From an uncultured Pelagibacteraceae bacterium (GTDB lineage Bacteria; Pseudomonadota; Alphaproteobacteria; Pelagibacterales; Pelagibacteraceae), in the NCBI GenBank assembly GCA_902566705.1, contig CACFJT010000003.1:1-64000 (forward strand): DNA of 64,000 bases, given 5' to 3'. The notes under the pieces were generated by a model. The model was not told the origin of the DNA. It was given only the letters and a program-made list of their open reading frames with translations, and did not search any database. Positions within the stretch are counted from its first letter, which is position 1. Each line of letters opens with the position of its first letter. This document shows positions 27,599 to 38,246 of this stretch, piece by piece. The translations under genes were made by a program, and so were the position numbers.

Positions 27599-28561
27599 AT
27601 GAAAAAAGTTTTAATAATTGGAGCAGGAGCAATGGGTGCAGCTTTTTCTGTTCCTTTAATCGACAATAATCAAAAAGTAACTTTGACTGAACCATATAAC
27701 CTAAATTTACTAAAAAAATTAAAAAATAAAAAAAAATTTCATCCAGCTCTAAAAATTAACTTATCAAATAAACTCAATCTTAAGAAATTTAGTCCTGAAC
27801 TTTTGAATGATAAATGGGATTTAATAGTTGTTGCTGTAAGCTCAGTAGGTATAGACATGATAAAAAATTATCTAAAAGATCTTAAACAAAAAACTTTAAT
27901 ACTTGTTTTAACAAAAGGTTTAAAATTTCAAAAAAAAAGTAAAAAATTAATTAGTATGTCTGAGCAATTAAATCAAAATAAAAAGAATTTAAACATTTCA
28001 ATATTAAAAGGACCTTGTTTAGCAAAAGAATTAGCAAGGAAGGTAAAAAGTTACACTGTAATAGCAAATAAAAATATAAGTATTGCTAAAAAAATTGGAA
28101 AAATGATTTCAACTCATTATTACAAAACAGAATATTCATCAGATGTAAAAGGTGTAGAGTTTTCCTCTGCTATTAAGAATATTTATTCGATGATAATTGG
28201 ATCGGGTCAAGGAAATAATACTTCATCTGCTTTATTCAGAAAATCAATAGATGAAATGAAATACTTAATTAAATTTTTTAGAGGAAGAGAAGAAACAGTA
28301 TATGGTTTAGCTGGTATTGGAGACCTTTATGTGAGTGCTGTAGGTGGCAGAAATAGCAAAATGGGAGAATACTTAGGTAAAGGGTTTTCTTTTAAAAATG
28401 CAAAAAAGAAATTTATGAGAAATGATACCATTGAAGGAGCTGATTTAGCCAATGAAATTGCACCCTACATTTTAAGAAAAATTAATAAGAAAAAAATCCC
28501 ACTAATGATTGCATTATTAAATGCGATTACTAAAAATAAAAAATTAAAAATAAATTATTAA
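27599..28561 (+). CDS. gpsA: NAD(P)-dependent glycerol-3-phosphate dehydrogenase homologue
   Basis: The protein has 320 residues. The Rossmann motif is VLIIGAGAMGAAFSVPLI, and the C-terminal catalytic block is VEFSSAIKNIYSMIIG (catalytic Lys) with GLAGIGDLYVSAVGGRNSKMGEYLGKG. This is the GpsA family, interconverting dihydroxyacetone phosphate and sn-glycerol 3-phosphate. It is very lysine-rich and shows more change than a housekeeping GpsA. With glpK upstream it probably oxidises glycerol 3-phosphate from glycerol rather than making lipid precursor. It ends four bases before the convergent tmm stop. Confidence 0.85.
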   Translation: MKKVLIIGAGAMGAAFSVPLIDNNQKVTLTEPYNLNLLKKLKNKKKFHPALKINLSNKLNLKKFSPELLNDKWDLIVVAVSSVGIDMIKNYLKDLKQKTLILVLTKGLKFQKKSKKLISMSEQLNQNKKNLNISILKGPCLAKELARKVKSYTVIANKNISIAKKIGKMISTHYYKTEYSSDVKGVEFSSAIKNIYSMIIGSGQGNNTSSALFRKSIDEMKYLIKFFRGREETVYGLAGIGDLYVSAVGGRNSKMGEYLGKGFSFKNAKKKFMRNDTIEGADLANEIAPYILRKINKKKIPLMIALLNAITKNKKLKINY

Positions 28562-28565
28562 ATTT

Positions 28566-29897
28566 TTATTTGTTTAAAAAAGTTTCCATTGAGTCATCCA
28601 TCGCTTTTTCCCAAGGTGTGTGATGGATTGGTGCAACAGATCCAGTTACAGGAGACGAAAACGATTTATTTCTATAAGTTAGAATGTCTTCCACTTTATG
28701 ATGTTCCCATTCTTTAAAATGTTTTCTAATTAATTCAAAATCTATTTCAGGATAATCAGACATATCATGAAGCTCCTTGGTATATTCTGTTTGAAAATCA
28801 ATCATTTGATCAGGATTTTCCAATTTTTCTTCCATTGAAACCCATTTATTAATGTCTTTATCTATTTCTTCATTACTAGGCATTTTTATTTTGCCCATGA
28901 TCACATCTCTTGCATACCATCCTTGACAATCAAACATATTAAAGGTGTGAAACTGATCCTGCATACCTAAATATAAAAGTTTATGATTATCTTGCCACAC
29001 AACTCCTTTGTAAAGTTTTGGTGGATATAATCTGTTATGTGTTTTTAATTTTAAGCTTTCATCTAAAAATGGGAAATGATGCAAATATCCTGTACACAAA
29101 ATAACTACATCAGCATTTTGTTCTGTTCCATCTTTAAATATGGCTTTTTTGCCTTGTAACTTGTCTAAGTAATGAACTTCTTTCATACCTTTTGGCCATT
29201 TGAAACCCATTGGGTTATGCCTGTAACCGATTGTTACACTTTTAGCGCCATACTTATTACATTGTAGAGCCACATCTTCTGCAGAATAACTGCTCCCCAA
29301 AACAATTACATCTTTTCCTCTAAATTCTTCAGCATCTCTAAAATCATGTGAGTGCATTATTCTTCCTGGAAAAGAACTCATTCCTTCATATTCAGGAATA
29401 AAAGGTACGGAAAAATGACCCGTCGAGACCACTACATAATCAAAAGTTTCATTTAAAATTTTATTATTTACTTTGTCCTGGTAGCTAATTTCAAACTTAT
29501 CATTTTTATAAACAGTATTTGCAACTCTTGTATTAAATTTAATCTTATTTTTTATATTTCCTTTGCTCACTCTTCCTAAAATATAATCTTGCAGCACCTC
29601 TCTCGGAGGGAAAGAGGGAATTGGTTTTCCAAAATGTTCGTCAAAAGAATAATCAGCAAATTCTAAACACTCTTTAGGTCCATTAGACCATAAGTATCTG
29701 TACATACTGTTAGGCACAGGATCTCCGTATTGATCTGAACCAGTTCTCCAGTTGTAGTTCCATAAACCACCCCAACTTTCTTGTTTTTCAAAGCAAACTA
29801 TTTCAGGAATTTTTTCTCCTTTATTTTCTAAATGCTCAAATGCTCTTAAAATTGAAAGTCCACATGGACCAGCGCCTATGATTGCTACTTTTGTCAT
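28566..29897 (-). CDS. tmm: Trimethylamine monooxygenase (bacterial FMO, Tmm)
   Basis: The protein has 443 residues from the ATG at 29897, chosen because the FAD motif VAIIGAGPCGLS then lies at residues 4-15; the frame is open 16 codons upstream. It has the FMO signature FPGRIMHSHDFRD and the NADPH motif VLGSSYSAEDVA. N-terminal blocks GGLWNYNWRTGSDQYGDPVPNSMYRYLWSNGPKECLEF match marine bacterial Tmm, which oxidises trimethylamine to TMAO with NADPH and O2. It is convergent with gpsA and divergent from the iron alcohol dehydrogenase. The tdm and tmo genes close by support TMA as substrate. Confidence 0.93.
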   Translation of the reverse strand: MTKVAIIGAGPCGLSILRAFEHLENKGEKIPEIVCFEKQESWGGLWNYNWRTGSDQYGDPVPNSMYRYLWSNGPKECLEFADYSFDEHFGKPIPSFPPREVLQDYILGRVSKGNIKNKIKFNTRVANTVYKNDKFEISYQDKVNNKILNETFDYVVVSTGHFSVPFIPEYEGMSSFPGRIMHSHDFRDAEEFRGKDVIVLGSSYSAEDVALQCNKYGAKSVTIGYRHNPMGFKWPKGMKEVHYLDKLQGKKAIFKDGTEQNADVVILCTGYLHHFPFLDESLKLKTHNRLYPPKLYKGVVWQDNHKLLYLGMQDQFHTFNMFDCQGWYARDVIMGKIKMPSNEEIDKDINKWVSMEEKLENPDQMIDFQTEYTKELHDMSDYPEIDFELIRKHFKEWEHHKVEDILTYRNKSFSSPVTGSVAPIHHTPWEKAMDDSMETFLNK

Positions 29898-29974
29898 AGA
29901 ATTTTTCCTATCATTAATAAATTTATAAATATATCTTAATACCAATTTAAAAAAAAATAAAATTATATTTTGCT

Positions 29975-31132
29975 ATGGGTTTTGTTTGGAATTATCCAAC
30001 CACTATGTGGATAGGAGAAAATAGAATTGAAGATTTATCCTCAGCTTGTAAAGAGTTAAATATTTCAAATCCATTATTTGTAACAGACAAAGATTTAATT
30101 AACTTAGATTTAATAAAAAATATAACATTAAGATTAAAAAAAAGTTTCAAAAATTTAGCTATCTTTTCTAATTTTACGGGAAATCCAATTGGAGAAAACG
30201 TAGAAGAAGGTGTTAAAGTTTATAATGCCGCAGATTGTGATGGTGTAATAGCTTTAGGGGGAGGAAGTGGTTTAGATGTTGGAAAAGCAATTGCATTTAT
30301 GTGCAATCAATCTCGACCGTTGTGGGATTTCGAAGATGTTGGTGATTACTGGAAAAGAGCTGATAGTTCTAAAATTTCAAAAATTATTGCAGTTCCAACC
30401 ACTGCTGGAACAGGATCCGAAACAGGTAGAGCATCTGCAATTATCAATAAAGAAACAGGTGCAAAAAAAATTATTTTTCACCCAAAAATGTTACCTTCGA
30501 TTGTGATTTTAGATCCTTTACTTACATTAGATTTATCTCCAAGATTAACCGCAGTAACCGGAATGGATGCTTTAGCACATAATTTAGAGGCATTTTGTGC
30601 ACCAGGATATCATCCAATGGCTGATGGTATGGCAATTGAGGGAATGAAACTAATTAAAAATTCATTAATTAAAGCCTTTAAAAATGGAAAAGATGTCAAG
30701 GCTAGAATGGATTTACTTTCTGCAGCTTCAATGGGCTCGACTGCATTTCAGAAAGGACTGGGAGCAATTCATTCATTGAGTCATCCTGTAAATGGTAAAT
30801 TTAATGTTCATCATGGTTTATCTAACGCAATATTTATGCCTTATGTTTTAACATTTAATAAACACTCAATTGAAAATAAAATAATATCAATTTGTGATTA
30901 TCTTAATTTAAATAAAAATTTTGATAGTTTTTTAGATTGGATTTTAGAATTAAGAAATAATTTAAATATTCCACATAAATTGTCAGATGTATTGGATTGC
31001 AATAATATTAATTTAGATGAACTTTCCTTAATGGCATTTGAAGATCCATCAACTGGAGGAAATCCCAAAAAATTAAGTCAAAATGATTTAAAAGAAATGT
31101 ATATAAAAAGCATTTCTGGAGAATTATTTTAA
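29975..31132 (+). CDS. Iron-containing alcohol dehydrogenase
   Basis: The protein has 385 residues of the group III (Fe-ADH) family. Blocks are GGGSGLDVGKAIA (NAD binding), AVPTTAGTGSETG, MDALAHNLEAFC, GAIHSLSHPVNG and HHGLSNAIFMPYVL. The metal ligands (Asp and three His) lie in ILDPLLTLDL/MDALAHNLEA, HSLSHP and HHGLSNA. The product's substrate is unknown. In SAR11 a gene of this kind has been proposed for methanol oxidation, which would fit the one-carbon neighbourhood. It is coupled to the amidotransferase gene by an end/start overlap. Confidence 0.88.
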   Translation: MGFVWNYPTTMWIGENRIEDLSSACKELNISNPLFVTDKDLINLDLIKNITLRLKKSFKNLAIFSNFTGNPIGENVEEGVKVYNAADCDGVIALGGGSGLDVGKAIAFMCNQSRPLWDFEDVGDYWKRADSSKISKIIAVPTTAGTGSETGRASAIINKETGAKKIIFHPKMLPSIVILDPLLTLDLSPRLTAVTGMDALAHNLEAFCAPGYHPMADGMAIEGMKLIKNSLIKAFKNGKDVKARMDLLSAASMGSTAFQKGLGAIHSLSHPVNGKFNVHHGLSNAIFMPYVLTFNKHSIENKIISICDYLNLNKNFDSFLDWILELRNNLNIPHKLSDVLDCNNINLDELSLMAFEDPSTGGNPKKLSQNDLKEMYIKSISGELF

Positions 31133-31920
31133 TGAAAAAAATATTGATAGTAGAAGGAAACTTACGAGAAGAAAATCAAAGTTTTTCTGCTGCTGGGATT
31201 CAAACACACACAGAAAGCCTTAAAGATAGTTTGGCGTATTTCACAGATAAATTAGAAACCCATGTGGTTAATCCTTCTTCAGATGAAAATATTGATCAAC
31301 ATATTGATGCACTTGAAAGTTACGATGGTCTTATATGGGGAGGAAGCAGTTTAAACATCTATAATAATACTCCAGAAATAAAAAGACAAATTGATTTCAT
31401 GAAAGAGTGTCAGAAAAAAATCAGAAAAATTCTAGCAATATGTTGGGGTATGCAAGTCGCTGTGACCGCAGCAGGAGGAGAAGTAAAAAAAGCGACAAAA
31501 GGATCTCATAGAGGTATTGCATCAAACGTAGAAATTAATGACAAAGGTTTAAATCATCCACTTTATAAAAATAAAGATAAAAAATTTAATACACCTGCAT
31601 TTAATTTTGACGAAGTAGTAACAATGCCAGAAAATTCAATTTTATTAGCCTCAAACCCAATAAATAACGTTCAAGGAATAAATTTTAAAGTTGGTAATTG
31701 CAATATATGGGGCCTCCAATACCACCCTGAGATTACATATAATAAAATGATTAATTTGATTATTTTTAGAAAAGAAAGATTGTTAGAAAGAGGGGCTTTT
31801 AAAGATCAGAATGAGATCGATAGTCATATCAAGCATATTGAAAGAGAAAATAAAAAACTAGATAAAATTTCAAGAATGAGAGAATTAGAGAATTGGTTAA
31901 GTTATCTTGGATTAGAATAA
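31132..31920 (+). CDS. Class I glutamine amidotransferase-like protein
   Basis: The protein has 262 residues. The glutaminase triad is visible: Cys in [10 protein letters not shown], and His/Glu in [10 protein letters not shown]. The fold resembles GMP-synthase-type or free GATase1 domains. The synthetase partner is not obvious; the protein may hydrolyse a gamma-glutamyl amide by itself, as in gamma-glutamyl-amine hydrolases. That idea would fit the neighbouring glutamylmethylamide chemistry, but it is an inference. It starts on the last base of the alcohol dehydrogenase gene, and its 3' end overlaps convergent fhs by nine bases. Confidence 0.75.
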   Translation: MKKILIVEGNLREENQSFSAAGIQTHTESLKDSLAYFTDKLETHVVNPSSDENIDQHIDALESYDGLIWGGSSLNIYNNTPEIKRQIDFMKECQKKIRKILAICWGMQVAVTAAGGEVKKATKGSHRGIASNVEINDKGLNHPLYKNKDKKFNTPAFNFDEVVTMPENSILLASNPINNVQGINFKVGNCNIWGLQYHPEITYNKMINLIIFRKERLLERGAFKDQNEIDSHIKHIERENKKLDKISRMRELENWLSYLGLE

Positions 31921-33594
31921 TCCTTCAATCTCACCTTTGTCATTTAATTTTATAGAGTCAGCTGCAGGAACCCTTGGAAGTCCTGGCATTGTCATAATTT
32001 CTCCACACACAACAACTATAAATTCAGCACCAGAAGAAAGTCTTACCTCTCTTACAGGCAAAACATGACCTGTGGGTGCACCTTTTAAATTTGGATCTGT
32101 TGAAAAACTATATTGAGTTTTTGCAATACAAACAGGTAACTTGCCATAACCTTTTTCCTCAAAGTCTTTTAATTGTTGTCTAACTTTTGTATCAGCCACC
32201 ACTTCAGAGGCGCTATAAATTTCTTGCGCAATTTTTTCTATTTTTTTGAATAACGGAAGCTCATCATCATATAAAAATTTAAATGTATCTTTTTTATCTT
32301 CACAAATTTCTGTAACATTTTTAGCCAGTTCAATAGTTCCTTCACTTCCATTTGACCAATGAGTGCATTTAGACGCTTTTACACCCTGTGTTTCGCAAAA
32401 ATCTAACAAAGTTTTCATTTCATCTTCTGTATCAGTAATAAAATGATTAACAGCAACAGTAACAGGTAAACCAAATTTTCTAATATTATTTATATGTCTT
32501 CGTAAATTCACCATTCCCTCTTTTAGAGCTGATACGTTTTCTTTTTTTAAATCTTCTTTAGCAACGCCTCCATGCATTTTAAGAGCTCTTATAGTTGCAA
32601 CAATTACAACGCAATCTGGTTTGAGATCAGATTTTCTGCACTTAATATCCAGAAATTTTTCAGCCCCCAAATCAGCTCCGAAACCCGCCTCTGTCACAAC
32701 ATAGTCAGCTAATTTAAGTCCTGCTTTAGTTGCGATCACAGAATTACATCCATGAGCTATATTAGCAAAAGGGCCACCGTGGATTATTGCAGGGTTATTT
32801 TCCAAAGTTTGAGTTATATTGGGTCTTATTGCCTCTTTAAGCAAAACAGTCATTGGACCGTGTGCATTTAAATCTTTTGCATAGATCGATTGTTTATCTC
32901 TTGTATATCCAATTGTAATATTGCCAATTCTATTTTCTAAATCTTTTAAATCTGTAGCTAAACAAAAAATAGCCATTAATTCAGATGCAACAGTGATATC
33001 AAAACTATCTTGTCTTGGATAACCATTGGCTACTCCTCCAAGATCAACAATTATTGATCTTAAGGATCTATCGTTCATATCCATTACTCTTCTCCAAACA
33101 ACTCTTCTGACGTCAATATTAAGTTTGTTGCCCCAATAGATATGATTATCAATTAATGCAGACAATAAATTATGAGCAGATGTAATAGCATGAAAGTCAC
33201 CAGTAAAATGAAGATTAATTTGTTCCATCGGCACTACTTGTGCATAACCACCGCCAGCAGCTCCACCCTTCATTCCAAAAGAAGGTCCAAGGCTTGGCTC
33301 TCTTAAACAGACAATTGATTTTTTTCCAATTTTATTTAAACCGTCATTTAAACCAACTGAAGTTGTAGTTTTGCCCTCACCTGCTGGAGTAGGGGTAATT
33401 GCAGTAACTAAAATTAGTTTGCCATTTTCTTTTTTAAGAGTATTTAAATATTCCAGATTTATTTTAGCTATATGTCTACCCATTGGACTAAAAGCAAAAT
33501 TTTCATCTGGTACACCAACTTTTGACAGAATATCTTTTATGGGTTGCATCTTAGCTTCTCGAGCTATTTGAATGTCAGATTTTACTTCAGCCAT
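31912..33594 (-). CDS. fhs: Formate-tetrahydrofolate ligase
   Basis: The protein has 560 residues with the Fhs blocks [19 protein letters not shown] (P-loop-like), [41 protein letters not shown] and [10 protein letters not shown] near the end. The enzyme links formate, THF and ATP with 10-formyl-THF and can run towards formate plus ATP in C1 oxidation. It diverges from soxB across a 129-base gap, so folate chemistry and sarcosine oxidation may be regulated from the same region. Confidence 0.97.
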   Translation of the reverse strand: MAEVKSDIQIAREAKMQPIKDILSKVGVPDENFAFSPMGRHIAKINLEYLNTLKKENGKLILVTAITPTPAGEGKTTTSVGLNDGLNKIGKKSIVCLREPSLGPSFGMKGGAAGGGYAQVVPMEQINLHFTGDFHAITSAHNLLSALIDNHIYWGNKLNIDVRRVVWRRVMDMNDRSLRSIIVDLGGVANGYPRQDSFDITVASELMAIFCLATDLKDLENRIGNITIGYTRDKQSIYAKDLNAHGPMTVLLKEAIRPNITQTLENNPAIIHGGPFANIAHGCNSVIATKAGLKLADYVVTEAGFGADLGAEKFLDIKCRKSDLKPDCVVIVATIRALKMHGGVAKEDLKKENVSALKEGMVNLRRHINNIRKFGLPVTVAVNHFITDTEDEMKTLLDFCETQGVKASKCTHWSNGSEGTIELAKNVTEICEDKKDTFKFLYDDELPLFKKIEKIAQEIYSASEVVADTKVRQQLKDFEEKGYGKLPVCIAKTQYSFSTDPNLKGAPTGHVLPVREVRLSSGAEFIVVVCGEIMTMPGLPRVPAADSIKLNDKGEIEGLF

Positions 33595-33723
33595 AAATAA
33601 TCAAATAAATTAAAAGTTTTTTATCTGTGACTTCTTATCCTTTTTTGGTATTTTTGGAAACTTCTAAAAAATATATATAAAAAAAATAAGCACTATTTAA
33701 ATTGATTGTTATAAAATTATATA

Positions 33724-34980
33724 ATGCAAAAATATTCTATATATAACTTAGTTAAAAACGCTTTTTCTAACCATGAAAATTGGGATTTGGCATGGAAAGA
33801 TCCAACACCTAAACAGGAATATGATGTTGTAATCATAGGTGGTGGAGGCCATGGACTAGCTACAGCTTATTATCTAGCCAAAGAACACAATATTACCAAT
33901 GTAGCAATTATAGAAAAAGGTTGGATAGGTGGTGGAAACGTTGGACGTAATACAACAATTATAAGATCAAATTATATGCATGATGAGAATGGTCTTTTCA
34001 GTGAGTTCGGAATGAATTTATGGAGAAAGATGAGTCAAGATTTAAACTATAACGTAATGTTTTCTCCAAGAGGAATTATTAATCTTGCGCACTCAGACGC
34101 TCAAATGAACGCTTATGCTCGTAGAGGAAATTCAATGAGGTTAAATGGAATTGATGCAGTTTTACTTAATAGAGAACAAGTTAAAGAAATAATTCCAATG
34201 GCTGATTTTTCTGAAAATGTAAGGTTTCCTATTTTTGGCGGATTAATGCAGCCAAGTGCAGGAACTGCAAGACATGATGCAGTTGCTTGGGGGTATGCGC
34301 GTCAAGCAGACTCTATGGGTGTAGATATAATTCAAAACTGTGAGGTAACAGGTTTTGATGTTGTAGCTGGTAAAATAAAAGGAATTAGAACTTCAAGAGG
34401 AAATATTAAAGCTAAAAAAGTTGGAATATGTGTTGCTGGAAGCACAAATATTTTAGCAGAAAAATTAAACATGACTTTACCAATCGAAACTCATTTACTT
34501 CAAGCATGTGTTTCTGAACCAGTAAAACCAGTTTTAGATAATGTTGTTACGTTTGGTGCAGGACACTTTTATGTAAGTCAATCAGACAAAGGTGAGATGG
34601 TAATGGGTGGTGATCTTGATGGCTATAACAGTTACGCTCAAAGAGGAAATCTACCAACATTGCAACACGTATTGACTGAAGGAATAGCAATGATGCCGTT
34701 TTTAAGTAAATTAAAAATGCTTAGGACATGGGGTGGTATTATGGATATGTCAATGGATGGATCACCTATAATTGATAAAACACACATTGAGGGTTTATAT
34801 TTAAATTGTGGATGGTGTTATGGTGGGTTTAAAGCTACACCTGCCTCGGGTTGGACATTTGCTCATACGATTGCCCAAGATAGAGTTCATGAATTAAACG
34901 CAGGCTATAGTTTGAATAGATTTAGCACAGGTCATCTTATTGATGAAAAGGGACTTGGAACTAAAACCTGGATATCTTAA
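33724..34980 (+). CDS. soxB: Sarcosine oxidase beta subunit (SoxB)
   Basis: The protein has 418 residues and begins with the characteristic YSIYNLVKNAFSNHENWDLAW leader. The FAD motif VVIIGGGGHGLATAYYLAKEH follows at about residues 37-57, then GGNVGRNTTIIRSNY. TARHDAVAWGYAR holds the histidine that is covalently flavinylated in the family. With soxD, soxA and soxG it forms the heterotetramer that turns sarcosine into glycine and 5,10-methylene-THF. The very similar N-methylglutamate dehydrogenase (MgdABCD) has the same subunit design, so that role is the main alternative. First gene of the operon. Confidence 0.9.
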   Translation: MQKYSIYNLVKNAFSNHENWDLAWKDPTPKQEYDVVIIGGGGHGLATAYYLAKEHNITNVAIIEKGWIGGGNVGRNTTIIRSNYMHDENGLFSEFGMNLWRKMSQDLNYNVMFSPRGIINLAHSDAQMNAYARRGNSMRLNGIDAVLLNREQVKEIIPMADFSENVRFPIFGGLMQPSAGTARHDAVAWGYARQADSMGVDIIQNCEVTGFDVVAGKIKGIRTSRGNIKAKKVGICVAGSTNILAEKLNMTLPIETHLLQACVSEPVKPVLDNVVTFGAGHFYVSQSDKGEMVMGGDLDGYNSYAQRGNLPTLQHVLTEGIAMMPFLSKLKMLRTWGGIMDMSMDGSPIIDKTHIEGLYLNCGWCYGGFKATPASGWTFAHTIAQDRVHELNAGYSLNRFSTGHLIDEKGLGTKTWIS

Positions 34981-35250
34981 ATGCTATATATTAATTGTCC
35001 ACATTGTGGGATGAGATCTCAAAATGAATTTTCATACGGTGGTGATGCAAGTGTAAAAAGGCCGGAGTTAAATAAAGAGGTTTCTGATCAAGAATGGGAT
35101 GATTTCGTTTATAATAGAAAAAGTTTAAGAGGAAAGCATTTAGAGCTTTGGCAGCATATTTCTGGATGTAGGCAATGGATAAAAGTTGAGAGAGATACCG
35201 CAACACATGAAATATTTAGAACTTTTAAAGCCGATGAGGAAGTTGCCTAA
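34981..35250 (+). CDS. soxD: Sarcosine oxidase delta subunit (SoxD)
   Basis: The protein has 89 residues and follows soxB with no gap. It binds zinc through the N-terminal INCPHCGMRSQNEF (two Cys) and the C-terminal HISGCRQW (His and Cys). It also carries FSYGGDASVKRP and WDDFVYNRKSLRGKHLELW, all standard SoxD blocks. It is structural within the heterotetramer. The stop overlaps soxA by one base. Confidence 0.95.
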   Translation: MLYINCPHCGMRSQNEFSYGGDASVKRPELNKEVSDQEWDDFVYNRKSLRGKHLELWQHISGCRQWIKVERDTATHEIFRTFKADEEVA

Positions 35251-38246
35251 TGACACAAACGTTTAGAATTGAAAATGCTGGTTTAATCAATAGAGAAAAA
35301 AAAATATCATTCAAATTTAACAATAAATCTTATTTTGGGTATGAAGGAGATACATTAGCCTCAGCCTTAATAGCAAACGGAGTTCATTTAGTAGGTAGAA
35401 GTTTTAAATATCACAGACCAAGAGGTTTCTTTGGAGCAGGGGTAGATGAACCCTATGCGATAGTTCAACTTTATAGAAATGGTGAAACAGAGCCAAATAT
35501 TAAAGCTACTGAACAGGAGTTATTTGAAGGTTTAGAGGCTAAAAGTGTTAATTGTTGGCCAAGTGTTAATTTTGACATAGGTGCAATCAATAATTTTTTA
35601 AAAATTTTTTTACCAGCAGGTTTTTATTACAAAACGTTTATGTGGCCAAAAAGTTTTTGGTATCGAATTTATGAACCTTTTATAAGAAAAGCAGCTGGTT
35701 TAGGTGTAGCATCAACTAAACATGACAAAGAAAGGTATGAACATAAATACGAATACTGCGATTTATTAATTGCAGGTTCAGGACCTTCGGGATTAGCAAG
35801 TGCTTATGCTGCAGCAAAAAATGGAGCTAAAGTAATTTTAGCAGAAGACAAACCAAGATTTGGTGGATCTTTACTAACTAGTGATGTCAATATTGGTAAT
35901 CAATCAGGAAAAGACTGGGCTGAAGGAATAATAGCCGAACTCAAATCAATGCCAAATGTTGTTGTAAAAAATAGATCTCAAATTTTTGGATATTACGATC
36001 ATAACATGCTTGTAATGTCTGAAAAAGTCAGTGATCATTTACCAGCAACTAAAAAATATCACCCAAATAAGAGGCTATGGTACATTCGTGCTAAGCAAGT
36101 TTTGATTTCTTCTGGATCAATTGAAAGACCAATAGTTTTTGGAAATAATGATACACCAGGAGTAATGCTTTCATCTGCTGCCAAAGAATATTTAAAAGTA
36201 TATGGTGTTTTAGTTGGAAGAAAACCATTGGTATTTACAAATAACGACAGTGGATACGAAACAGCAATTGAATTTAAAAAACATGGCGTAGATCCTATTG
36301 TCTTAGATACTAGAAAAAATCCCGAGTCAGAAATAATTGATGAGGCAAAAAATTTAGGAATTAACGTTAAAAATTCTTATGTTGTGGTTGCAGCACAAGG
36401 ATATAAAAAAGTAAAATCTGCAGATATAGCAAGTATTTCAGAGGACAAAAAACAGCTTGGTAAAATAGAAAATTTACAATGTGATTGTATTTGTGTTTCT
36501 GGTTTTTGGACGCCAACTATTCATTTAGCGTCTCAATCAGGAAATAAAACTAAGTTTAAAGAAGAAATTGACGCATTTGTGCCAGGGCAATCAAAACAAA
36601 ATGAAATTACTTTAGGTGCAGCTAATGGAGTATTTTCGCTTGATGAGACATTAAAAACTTCATTTAAAGCAGGAAGCGAATTATCAAAAAAAATTACTGA
36701 AAATGATAATGAGATAGCTATTCCAAACGTTGTTGAAAAGAAATCTTCTCAACATGATAAGTTTTGGTGTGTCCCGTTGCCGAAAGGTAAAAATTATAAA
36801 AGATTTTTAGATTTTCAAAATGATGTAGCAGTATCTGATGTAGAAATAGCCTTGAGAGAAGGTTATCGGTCAATTGAGCATGTGAAAAGATATACCACTC
36901 TTGGTATGGCAACGGACCAAGGAAAAACAAGTAATTTAAATGGATTACAATTAGTATCTGAAATTGAAAACAAAGTTGTTCCTGCAGTAGGCCATACGAC
37001 TTTCAGGCCTCCATATACTCCTGTTTCTATTGGGGCAATAGTAGGAAGAGAGGTTGGAAAACATTCAAAACCAACAAGAAAATCTCCAATGCATTCATGG
37101 CATGAAAAAAATAATGCAGTCTTTGTTGATGCAGGTGTTTGGTTAAGACCCAGGTATTATAAAAGAGGAAATGAAAACTTATTTGAAGCGTCTAAAAGAG
37201 AGGCTAAAAATGTAAGAACAAATGTTGGGGTGTGTGACGTAACAACTTTAGGAAAAATTGATGTCAAAGGTCCTGATGCAGCAGAGTTATTAAATAGAGT
37301 TTACACTAATGCTTGGCTTAAACTCCCAGTTGGTAAAGCTAGATATGGTGTAATGTTAAGAGAAGATGGAATTGTAATGGATGACGGAACAACTACAAGA
37401 ATTTCTGAAAATCATTATCATATGACTACGACAACAGCTCAGGCAGCAAACGTTCTTTCGCATTTAGAATATTATTTGCAACTCGTTTGGCCTGAATTAA
37501 ATGTGAATGTAGTTTCAACTACAGAACAGTGGGCTGGAGCAGCTATAGCTGGACCTAAATCTCGAGATATATTACAAAAATTATTTCCAAACTCTGATGT
37601 ATCAAATGAAGGCTTACCTTTTATGGGCTATATGGAGGGAGATTTTTTTGGTGTAAAAGCAAGAATATATAGAATTTCGTTTTCAGGCGAGCTTGCTTAT
37701 GAGGTAAATGTTGAATCTGATTATGGAAATTTTATGTGGGAAAAAATAATTGAAGTTGGTGAAGAATTTAATATCCAACCATATGGAACTGAAGCATTAT
37801 CAACACTTAGAATTGAAATGGGACATGTTGCAGGATCAGAACTTGATGGTAGAACAATTCCATTCGATAACGCCTTAGAAGGTCTTGTTAGTAAAAAGAA
37901 AGATTTTATTGGAAAAAGATCATTACAAAGATCTGCATTTATAGCTGAAGATAGACAAAGAATAGTGGGCGTAGTTCCATTAGATAAACAAACAAGTATA
38001 CCAGAAGGCTCTCACTTAGTTAAAGATGATAAAGCACCGTTACCAAATCCAAAATTGGGTCATATCTCTGCATCTTGTTGGAGCGTTGAATATGACAATC
38101 CTTTTTCTTTGGCAATTTTGAAAGATGGAAAAAATATGATCGGTCAAAAGCTTTATGCGATGTCACCACTGAAAAATAAAGTAATACCAGTTGAGATAGT
38201 TTCATCACATTATGTAGACCCGAAAGGTGAAAGAGTTAGATCATGA
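35250..38246 (+). CDS. soxA: Sarcosine oxidase alpha subunit (SoxA)
   Basis: The protein has 998 residues, the usual SoxA length. Domains in order: an N-terminal 2Fe-2S-ferredoxin-like fold ([29 protein letters not shown]), a NAD/FAD-type dinucleotide domain ([24 protein letters not shown], about residue 170), and a C-terminal GcvT-like folate domain ([48 protein letters not shown]). It channels formaldehyde to THF. The stop overlaps soxG by four bases (ATGA). Same caveat as soxB: N-methylglutamate dehydrogenase is homologous. Confidence 0.93.
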   Translation: MTQTFRIENAGLINREKKISFKFNNKSYFGYEGDTLASALIANGVHLVGRSFKYHRPRGFFGAGVDEPYAIVQLYRNGETEPNIKATEQELFEGLEAKSVNCWPSVNFDIGAINNFLKIFLPAGFYYKTFMWPKSFWYRIYEPFIRKAAGLGVASTKHDKERYEHKYEYCDLLIAGSGPSGLASAYAAAKNGAKVILAEDKPRFGGSLLTSDVNIGNQSGKDWAEGIIAELKSMPNVVVKNRSQIFGYYDHNMLVMSEKVSDHLPATKKYHPNKRLWYIRAKQVLISSGSIERPIVFGNNDTPGVMLSSAAKEYLKVYGVLVGRKPLVFTNNDSGYETAIEFKKHGVDPIVLDTRKNPESEIIDEAKNLGINVKNSYVVVAAQGYKKVKSADIASISEDKKQLGKIENLQCDCICVSGFWTPTIHLASQSGNKTKFKEEIDAFVPGQSKQNEITLGAANGVFSLDETLKTSFKAGSELSKKITENDNEIAIPNVVEKKSSQHDKFWCVPLPKGKNYKRFLDFQNDVAVSDVEIALREGYRSIEHVKRYTTLGMATDQGKTSNLNGLQLVSEIENKVVPAVGHTTFRPPYTPVSIGAIVGREVGKHSKPTRKSPMHSWHEKNNAVFVDAGVWLRPRYYKRGNENLFEASKREAKNVRTNVGVCDVTTLGKIDVKGPDAAELLNRVYTNAWLKLPVGKARYGVMLREDGIVMDDGTTTRISENHYHMTTTTAQAANVLSHLEYYLQLVWPELNVNVVSTTEQWAGAAIAGPKSRDILQKLFPNSDVSNEGLPFMGYMEGDFFGVKARIYRISFSGELAYEVNVESDYGNFMWEKIIEVGEEFNIQPYGTEALSTLRIEMGHVAGSELDGRTIPFDNALEGLVSKKKDFIGKRSLQRSAFIAEDRQRIVGVVPLDKQTSIPEGSHLVKDDKAPLPNPKLGHISASCWSVEYDNPFSLAILKDGKNMIGQKLYAMSPLKNKVIPVEIVSSHYVDPKGERVRS

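Noticed and set aside
31912..31920. Nine-base tail-to-tail overlap of the amidotransferase gene and fhs as an antisense control element
   Set aside because: Short convergent overlaps are normal in this streamlined genome and also occur at 40173-40183 and 47337-47340.
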